Source: Chloroflexota bacterium (GTDB lineage Bacteria > Chloroflexota > Anaerolineae > Anaerolineales > Anaerolineaceae). Taken from it: DNA of 64,000 nt. Position 1 is the stretch's first letter; each line of letters begins with the position of its first letter. Under the pieces are notes generated by a model, which did not search any database, was not told the origin of the DNA, and was given only the letters and a program-made list of their open reading frames with translations. The DNA lies in contig JAKAFP010000004.1 of the NCBI GenBank assembly GCA_021825925.1, positions 353,721 through 417,720 of the forward strand. Reading direction: 5' to 3'. The position numbers and the translations under genes were made by a program. Shown here in pieces: positions 54,040 through 64,000 of this stretch.

Positions 54040-54075
54040 AAAATCGCGATAAACAATAGGGGTTTTCGCGATTTT
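54040..54075 (-). terminator. Hairpin in the leader of the HD/KaiC operon
   Basis: AAAATCGCGA / TCGCGATTTT, 10-bp stem, followed on the minus strand by a T-run (TTTTTTC). It lies between the gltD terminator and the HD gene, so it is either a second terminator insulating the island or an attenuator if transcription begins upstream. The rest of 53918-54137 is A/T-rich with no gene. Confidence 0.7.
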
Positions 54076-54091
54076 CTTTATATTTCGATTT

Positions 54092-54125
54092 AAAAACAAC
54101 CCGGGATTTTGTCAACAATCCCGGG
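54092..54125 (-). terminator. Rho-independent terminator of gltBD
   Basis: CCCGGGATT / AATCCCGGG with an 8-nt loop followed on the minus strand by TTGTTTTTAAA, 12 nt after the gltD stop. Confidence 0.92.
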
Positions 54126-54137
54126 CGAAAAAAAGCA

Positions 54138-55631
54138 TTATCCTTTGATTTCTGTGGATCCCATTAGATACCGGTCCACCTCACGGGCGGCACCGCGTCC
54201 CTCATGGATAGCCCAGACCACCAGGCTTTGCCCTCTGCGCATGTCACCGGCCGTAAACACTCCAGGCAGGCTGGTGCCGTAATGCTCGCCATCCGCAAGC
54301 ACATTGGAACGTGAATCACGCGCCACACCCAACTGCTCCAGCATCTGGTCTTCAGGCCCCAGAAAGCCCATTGCCAGCAGTACTTCCTGCACCGGCCAAA
54401 CCTTCTCGGTTCCGGGGATCTCTTTCGGTCCCATGCGTCCGTTGGCGTCTCTCACCCACTCCACCTGAATGGTGTGGGCTTCTTTGACGTTGCTGTTCTC
54501 GTCCCCCACGAAACGTTTGGTGGTGATGCTAAACTCGCGCGGATCACGGCCATAAAAAGCCATGGCTTCTTCCTGTCCGTAATCCACTTTCAAAACCTTC
54601 GGCCACTCCGGCCAGGGGTTATCTGCCTGGCGCGCATGCGGAGGTTCCGGCAGAATCTCGAACTGGGTCACACTGCGGCAGCCGTGCCGCAGAGACGTGC
54701 CAATACAATCCGTGCCCGTGTCGCCGCCGCCGATCACCAGCACGTCCTTATTGCGTGCGGAGATGGTGATCGCATCCGCGTCACGGCTGGGGCCACCCAG
54801 CAGGTTGCGCGTATTGGCATATAAAAATTCCATGGCAAAGTGTATACCCTTAAGCTCACGGCCTTCCACCTGCAAGTCGCGCGGCTTGGTCGCTCCGCCG
54901 CACAAGACCACGGCATCGTAATCCTTCACCAGCATATCCGCCGGCATATCCTTGCCGATCTCGGTTCTGGTCACGAACACCACACCTTCGTCAGCCATCA
55001 GGTTAACCCGGCGATCCACAACACTTTTATCCAGCTTCATGTTGGGGATACCATACATTAGAAGTCCGCCAATGCGGTCGGCCCGCTCAAAGACGGTCAC
55101 ACTGTGGCCGGCCTTGTTAAGCAGGTCGGCGCAGGCCAGCCCAGATGGACCGGAGCCCACCACAGCCACTTTTTTGCCTGTCCGTTTAAGAGGCGGTTCG
55201 GGATGGATCCAGCCCTCTTCGAATCCTTTTTCAATGATGGCATGTTCGATGGACTTGATCGCCACCGGGGAAGTCACCAACCCGGCCGTGCAGGAGCCTT
55301 CACACGGCGCAGGGCAAACCCGCCCTGTGAACTCGGGGAAGTTGTTGGTTTTTAGCAATCGTTCGAGCGCCTGTTTCCACAATCCGCGGTAGACCAGTTC
55401 GTTCCACTCGGGGATCAGGTTATGGATCGGACAACCCGAGGCCATACCGTTGATCAGGGTGCCGGTGTGGCAGAAGGGCGTCCCGCAATCCATGCAGCGC
55501 GCAGATTGACGATTGAGCGACTCTTCTGAAAAGGGTTGGTGGAATTCCTTCCAATGCAAAATGCGTTCCTGCGGCGGATAATCCGTCTGGGTCTCGCGAC
55601 TGTAATCCATGAATCCGGTTGGTTTCGCCAT
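54138..55631 (-). CDS. gltD: Glutamate synthase small (beta) subunit
   Basis: 497 residues. The N-terminal cluster domain has [12 protein letters not shown] and [18 protein letters not shown] ([37 protein letters not shown]) and NADPH ([15 protein letters not shown]) Rossmann domains follow, with the terminal FAD-contacting [19 protein letters not shown]. It passes electrons from NADPH to GltB. It starts 9 nt after gltB. Confidence 0.96.
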   Translation of the reverse strand: MAKPTGFMDYSRETQTDYPPQERILHWKEFHQPFSEESLNRQSARCMDCGTPFCHTGTLINGMASGCPIHNLIPEWNELVYRGLWKQALERLLKTNNFPEFTGRVCPAPCEGSCTAGLVTSPVAIKSIEHAIIEKGFEEGWIHPEPPLKRTGKKVAVVGSGPSGLACADLLNKAGHSVTVFERADRIGGLLMYGIPNMKLDKSVVDRRVNLMADEGVVFVTRTEIGKDMPADMLVKDYDAVVLCGGATKPRDLQVEGRELKGIHFAMEFLYANTRNLLGGPSRDADAITISARNKDVLVIGGGDTGTDCIGTSLRHGCRSVTQFEILPEPPHARQADNPWPEWPKVLKVDYGQEEAMAFYGRDPREFSITTKRFVGDENSNVKEAHTIQVEWVRDANGRMGPKEIPGTEKVWPVQEVLLAMGFLGPEDQMLEQLGVARDSRSNVLADGEHYGTSLPGVFTAGDMRRGQSLVVWAIHEGRGAAREVDRYLMGSTEIKG

Positions 55632-55640
55632 GACTGCCTC

Positions 55641-60281
<4,641 letters not shown>

Positions 60282-60302
60282 GGTAAATCCTTCAGAGTGC
60301 AT

Positions 60303-60666
60303 TTTTGATATGGCAAAAAGACCTGTTGGCAGGCGTCAATGTTTAGAACGTTTTTGCTCTAAAATGGGCTGGGTTGTGTTGCATGCCGAACAGTGCTTTA
60401 ATTCAAAGTGAATTAACGATCAATCCACCGTTCGTTAATAATATAATGGATTGTTTATACCACTTTTTCAAGATGAAAATTTCGTTTTTTATGGAATTTT
60501 GATATATTGGGTAAGCATTATTTGACCCGTTTTACACTCGGTAGGAACCATTTTTCAATGCATGGGGTGAATCTCTTTACATTAATTAAAGCAGTCTTGA
60601 CTGCTGCCATTCTTGAACACAAATCGGAATAAAAATCAGTTCATGTTATGATGGTCAGACAAATAT
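60303..60666. other. Divergent control region between gltB and the ABC-kinase gene
   Basis: 364 nt without a gene. It contains ATTAACG-N14-CGTTAAT (60412-60439) overlapping a + strand TATAAT at 60442-60447, and a looser TTTAGA..TCTAAA repeat near 60341-60363. These are candidate sites for control of either gene; none matches a regulator I can name. Confidence 0.45.
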
Positions 60667-62265
60667 ATGATTATCAATCCAAATAAACGACTGGTCGTAA
60701 ATCATCTCTCCAAATCGTTTGGGGTTGTAGACTCCCTGACGAACATCAATTTTGAAATCGAATCTGGAGAGATCCTCGGCATCGTGGGACAACGCGGCGC
60801 CGGCAAATCCACCTTGGTCAATGTGCTTTCGGGGATCTACCAGCCAACTCGCGGAAAGTTCCTGCTTGATGGCAAACGCATCCAGCTCAATTCAGCCTCC
60901 CAGGCTTTGCATGAAGGCATCGAGATCATCACCCAAACCCCCTTCCTGGCCAACAACTTATCCGTGCTTGACAACATTTTTCTCGGTAGAGAGATCTGCA
61001 GCTTTGGGCCGCTTAAATTATGGCCCAAGGTCGGAGACATGGTGGATAAGGCCCGCGAACTATTTGCCGAATTTGATGTCTCGCCGGATATCGTCAGTGA
61101 TTTTCCGGGCAACCTTTCGAACGAACTTCGCCAGATCGTGGTCATGGTGCGTGCTTTTTGTTTTCCGGTCAAACTGCTGCTGATTGATGACATTCTGGGT
61201 GCACTGAGCTACGAACGCCAGGAGCTGCTGCTCGAATACCTGAAAAAGTGCAAGAACAAAGACATGTCCATCATCATTATCAGCGATGACCTTAAACATC
61301 TCTTTTCGATCACCGACCGTATTCTTGTTCTGTACCAGGGAAAACAGCTGGCTACCCGCACCACATCCGAGACCACCCCCCGCGAGATCGTGGAACTCAT
61401 CGTGGGTACTAATTTGAAAGCCCAGGTCACCCCAGTCATTTGGGCTTTTGAGAACTATCACGCAGCCCAGAAACAAACCGAAGAATTGAAACAAACACAA
61501 AAAGTACTGCGCCAGAGTCTGCGTGAGCAAGACTCGCTTAACAGGCAATTGTTCGAAAGGTTGCGCAATCAAGTTGAAGCCCTCGACCAACTGAACATCG
61601 CACTTCAAGAAGCCAACCGTCGTTTGATCACAGAGCGTGAAGCTGAACGAAAATCACTGGCACGTGAGCTGCACGACCAGGTCATCCAGGACCTGTTAAG
61701 TTACACCTACCAGTTGGAAGAGATCGAGACCCGCGGCTTCAGCGACACCAACGAAAACGAGATGCAAGAGATCCGCGATGGACTGCGTAACGTGGTCAGC
61801 AACCTCAGGCAGACCTGCAGTGACCTCAGACCCCCCACCCTCGACAGCCACGGCCTTTCGGCGGCCATTCCCTCGCTCGTCCACCAGTGGTCCAAAATAT
61901 CGGGGATCAAGTTTTCACTCAGTATTGATCCTGACCTGGGCCGCCTGCCCGAACCGATTGAACTATCCGTCTTCCGTATTATTCAAGAAGGGTTGAGCAA
62001 CGTCAGAAAGCATGCCCACGCCACCTCGGTGAAACTAACGCTGCGGCGCAGGTCAAACGCCAGTTTGCAGGTTACACTGACCGATGACGGTAAAGGCATG
62101 GTGGCGCCCGTCAACCTGGCTGCTTTGCAAGAAGAAAAACACTTTGGATTGGTGGATATTAGTGAGAGGGTGTCCCTGTTGGGTGGAGCGCTTCAAGTGA
62201 CGTCCAAACCCAGGGGTGGAACTGAGATCAAGATAGAAATTCCCAGTCCGTATCCAACTTTGTAA
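60667..62265 (+). CDS. Sugar ABC-type ATPase domain fused to a NarL-type histidine kinase
   Basis: 532 residues. Residues 5-245 are an ABC ATPase of the monosaccharide (RbsA/XylG/MglA) type: Walker A GQRGAGKST (41-49), Q-loop at Gln90, a signature region degraded from LSGGQ to LSNEL (150-154), Walker B LLIDD (Asp where the catalytic Glu is expected), and an H-loop SDDLKH lacking His after Ser206. A coiled coil spans 262-325. Then come a HisKA_3 dimerisation/phosphoacceptor domain, EAERKSLARELHDQVIQDLL (His336), and a HATPase with N-box (Asn445 region) and DDGKG. The kinase half looks active; the ABC half probably binds ATP or a permease but hydrolyses poorly. It is convergent with a LuxR-type regulator one base apart. 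No transmembrane permease gene is visible. Confidence 0.9.
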   Translation: MIINPNKRLVVNHLSKSFGVVDSLTNINFEIESGEILGIVGQRGAGKSTLVNVLSGIYQPTRGKFLLDGKRIQLNSASQALHEGIEIITQTPFLANNLSVLDNIFLGREICSFGPLKLWPKVGDMVDKARELFAEFDVSPDIVSDFPGNLSNELRQIVVMVRAFCFPVKLLLIDDILGALSYERQELLLEYLKKCKNKDMSIIIISDDLKHLFSITDRILVLYQGKQLATRTTSETTPREIVELIVGTNLKAQVTPVIWAFENYHAAQKQTEELKQTQKVLRQSLREQDSLNRQLFERLRNQVEALDQLNIALQEANRRLITEREAERKSLARELHDQVIQDLLSYTYQLEEIETRGFSDTNENEMQEIRDGLRNVVSNLRQTCSDLRPPTLDSHGLSAAIPSLVHQWSKISGIKFSLSIDPDLGRLPEPIELSVFRIIQEGLSNVRKHAHATSVKLTLRRRSNASLQVTLTDDGKGMVAPVNLAALQEEKHFGLVDISERVSLLGGALQVTSKPRGGTEIKIEIPSPYPTL

Positions 62266-62266
62266 A

Positions 62267-63328
62267 CTATCTCGGCATTGCGTCGTCAATCACCTGACGG
62301 ATGGTTGAGGAATCAATGTCTTTTTTATCCAGAAAGGCCGCCGCTCCGGCATTGATGCCCAAGCGATGCAGCTCACGATCCGGATAGGCGCTGATGAGTA
62401 TCACCCTGGTCTCAGGTGATATGGATTTGATCCTGCTGGTGCATTTGATGCCGTCTTCGTCGTTCATGACCACGTCCACAAATGCCAGGTTGGGACGATA
62501 CTGCGTAACGATATTGTAGGCATCCTGCGAATCCTCCGCTTCGTGCACGATCACAGATGGATACGCCCGATTGATCAATCTTCCAAGTTGGGTGCGAAAA
62601 CGGCTGTTATCATCTACCAACAGCACAGAAACCATCCCGTCATTGATTGACTTGTAGCCCGTCGCGGAATTTGAGCTTTCTTTTTTGGGAGGTGTTACCA
62701 GTTCAGGGTGAAGGGAGGCAAATTTATTGGCTTCCAGACGACTTTCCACACCGATGGCACGGTATAGCGTGGTCAAATGGTTTTCAACCGTCTTGACACT
62801 GATTCCCATCATCAGCGCGATCTTGTTGTTATTAAAACCCTGGCTGAGCAGGTAAAGCAGTTCACCCTGGCGTTTGGTTAAACTTTGTGCGGCCGAAGAG
62901 ATCGTAATTTGACGGTGTACCAAAAGATTCACCAGTGGATCTGACAACCAGCGTCCACCGGCAAGAATGCGATTAACAGCCAAATGCAGGTCAGAAAGCG
63001 GCTGGTCCTTGAGGTGATAGCCCCTCGCCCCCGCGGAGAGCAGGCCGGTTATATAAGCCTCGTCATCGTAAGCGCTCACCACCAGGATCTTTAATTCTGG
63101 CAGCCATTGCAATATTTGCCGAACCGCCGAAACAGGTTCAAAATCCGGCATATTAACATCCATGACCAAAAGATCAGGAGTCAATTTTTTAATGGAGGCA
63201 AACAATTCGGGGCCGTTGCTGACCTCACCCACGATCTCAAGCTCAGGGATGCTGGATAACGCATCTCTCAAACCTGCACGCACAAGTTCATGGTCGTCAG
63301 CAATTAAGGTTTTTATTGGGTTCGTCAC
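62267..63328 (-). CDS. Response regulator, REC-LuxR(HTH)-REC
   Basis: 353 residues. REC1 (1-125) has the acidic pair Asp11-Asp12, phospho-acceptor Asp57 in LLVMDVNMPDF and Lys in YHLKDQ. A LuxR/NarL HTH lies at about 148-205 (LTKRQGELLYLLSQGFNNNKIALMMGISVKTVENHLTTLYRAIG). A second receiver (233-350) has VLLVDDNSRF and AFVDVVMNDEDG. Most NarL-type regulators end after the HTH, so the C-terminal REC is unusual. It is the obvious partner of the convergent NarL-type kinase. Confidence 0.92.
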   Translation of the reverse strand: MTNPIKTLIADDHELVRAGLRDALSSIPELEIVGEVSNGPELFASIKKLTPDLLVMDVNMPDFEPVSAVRQILQWLPELKILVVSAYDDEAYITGLLSAGARGYHLKDQPLSDLHLAVNRILAGGRWLSDPLVNLLVHRQITISSAAQSLTKRQGELLYLLSQGFNNNKIALMMGISVKTVENHLTTLYRAIGVESRLEANKFASLHPELVTPPKKESSNSATGYKSINDGMVSVLLVDDNSRFRTQLGRLINRAYPSVIVHEAEDSQDAYNIVTQYRPNLAFVDVVMNDEDGIKCTSRIKSISPETRVILISAYPDRELHRLGINAGAAAFLDKKDIDSSTIRQVIDDAMPR

Positions 63329-63346
63329 TTTTTTATGATTGGGGAC

Positions 63347-63371
63347 TACCCCCTAGTTAAAATAAGGGGTA
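63347..63371. promoter_or_regulatory. Inverted repeat between the regulator and sugar-binding protein genes
   Basis: TACCCCCTA-N7-TAAGGGGTA (8 of 9 positions symmetric), followed by a direct repeat of TATTCC at 63370-63384. The right half reads TACCCCT on the opposite strand, matching the NarL heptamer TACYYMT, but the spacing differs. A likely site for the REC-LuxR-REC protein in a divergent intergenic region of 206 nt. Confidence 0.5.
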
Positions 63372-63534
63372 TTCCCTAGTATTCCGGGGATATCAGGAGT
63401 TGAAAACAGGGTGGTTCCTTCTGTACTATTATATCGTATTAAGAATCTCTTAAAAGGAGGTTAACTATCCTATCGTAACATCCCATTTGTTCAGTTCAAC
63501 TCAGAATTACCATACCAAGAGGAGAGAAAAAGAA

Positions 63535-64000
63535 ATGTTCAAGAAGAAGTCAATTTTTACCATCGTTGCAATTTTATTTGTCCTCGCGACCGTATTGGTT
63601 GCCTGCGGACAAAAACCAGCTGGAACCACTGACGCTGGTAAGATGTCTGTCGGTATCGTTTTGCCGACCAAAGACGAACCCCGCTGGATCCAGGACGAAA
63701 CTCGTTTCAAAGACGCCTTCACCGCAGCTGGCGTTGATGTCGAGATTCTCTTCAGCCAGGGCGATTCCGCCAAAGAGAAAGCCAACGTTGAATCCCTGAT
63801 CACCAAGGGAATCAAAGTCTTGATCATCTGCCCGCAAGACGGTGCAGCCGCTGCCGCAGCCGCTGAAGCCGCCAAAGCCGCAGGAATCAAGGTTATCTCC
63901 TACGACCGCCTCATCCTCAACACCGATGCCGTTGATTACTACGTAACCTTCGACTCCGTTGCCGTGGGTGCCGCTCAAGGTCAATACCTTGTTGATAAAG
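63535..64000 (+). CDS. Periplasmic sugar-binding lipoprotein (xylose/multiple-sugar type), partial
   Basis: First 155 codons of a type I periplasmic binding protein, cut by the right edge. Signal and lipobox: FVLATVLVACG (Cys about 24). The mature part, MSVGIVLPTKDEPRWIQDETRFKDAF ... GIKVLIICPQDGAAAAAAAEAAKAAGIKVISYDRLI, matches xylose/ribose or ChvE-like multiple-sugar receptors. AGGAGAG precedes the ATG. The ATPase type of the kinase fusion matches this receptor class, so a sugar transporter or sensor locus probably continues to the right. Confidence 0.92.
   Translation, partial: MFKKKSIFTIVAILFVLATVLVACGQKPAGTTDAGKMSVGIVLPTKDEPRWIQDETRFKDAFTAAGVDVEILFSQGDSAKEKANVESLITKGIKVLIICPQDGAAAAAAAEAAKAAGIKVISYDRLILNTDAVDYYVTFDSVAVGAAQGQYLVDK

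Noticed and set aside
63450..63480. Strong AGGAGG at 63456 suggesting a small gene
   Set aside because: No ATG, GTG or TTG at proper distance opens a frame of useful length; the sugar-binding protein has its own site nearer its ATG.

Overview
This 64 kb window looks like a chromosomal contig from an anaerobic or facultatively anaerobic member of Chloroflexota, most likely class Anaerolineae. No taxonomic marker such as 16S rRNA is present, so this is inference. It rests on the style of the protein set: Thr/Pro-rich lipoproteins with LysM or NBR1-type Ig-like domains, a PBP1-like protein with C-terminal Ig-like modules, a ferredoxin-dependent 2-oxoacid oxidoreductase, and a sugar ABC-type ATPase fused to a histidine kinase. 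No phage structural gene, transposase, CRISPR array or rRNA gene was seen.

Layout. 1-9.3 kb: a chemoreceptor (cut by the left edge), a DUF1521/MIIA-type self-cleaving protein candidate, a TerC-family membrane protein, a glycosyltransferase-like protein, and the de novo NAD operon nadC-nadA-nadB. 9.3-19.3 kb: a PAS/GAF/HD-GYP c-di-GMP phosphodiesterase, glnS next to a tRNA-Gln(CTG), a four-subunit 2-oxoacid:ferredoxin oxidoreductase operon, a ClbS/DfsB-like protein and a thiolase. 19.6-31.3 kb: envelope and secreted proteins, interrupted at 22.6-24.75 kb by an A+T-rich insert with a lipoprotein and a frame-interrupted YaaC-like gene; a PBP1 homologue whose catalytic motifs look degraded follows. 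31.6-37.5 kb: miaB, an M23 peptidase, a histidine kinase, an MBL-fold protein, endonuclease III and a histidine phosphatase. 37.5-43.1 kb: an NBR1-Ig lipoprotein, a membrane protein under a perfect sigma-70-type promoter with paired operators, an OmpR-type regulator, RNase D and a beta-CASP RNase. 43.1-48.6 kb: tRNA-Ser(CGA) followed by a tandem array that repeats the tRNA 3' end, then larB-larE-larC (nickel-pincer cofactor synthesis), an iron-sulfur aldo/keto reductase and an SDR. 48.6-53.9 kb: an A+T-rich two-gene island encoding an HD phosphohydrolase and a giant double KaiC-like ATPase fused to a solute-binding-protein-like domain. 54.1-60.3 kb: gltB-gltD. 60.7-64 kb: an ABC-ATPase/histidine kinase fusion, a REC-LuxR-REC regulator and a sugar-binding lipoprotein (cut by the right edge).

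How the genes work together. Central metabolism is represented by NAD synthesis, ammonia assimilation (GltBD) and ferredoxin-linked 2-oxoacid oxidation. The lar genes make a cofactor whose client enzyme (a LarA-type racemase/epimerase) is not in the window. The right end reads as a sugar-sensing circuit in which an ABC ATPase domain has been joined to a NarL-type kinase, beside its probable response regulator and a periplasmic sugar receptor.

The strongest candidates for undescribed biology are the HD + KaiC-SBP island (48645-53917), the ABC-kinase fusion circuit (60667-64000), the MIIA-type protein (2388-3329), the apparently inactive bifunctional PBP (24773-27676), and the tRNA-Ser tail-derived tandem repeats (43244-43461).
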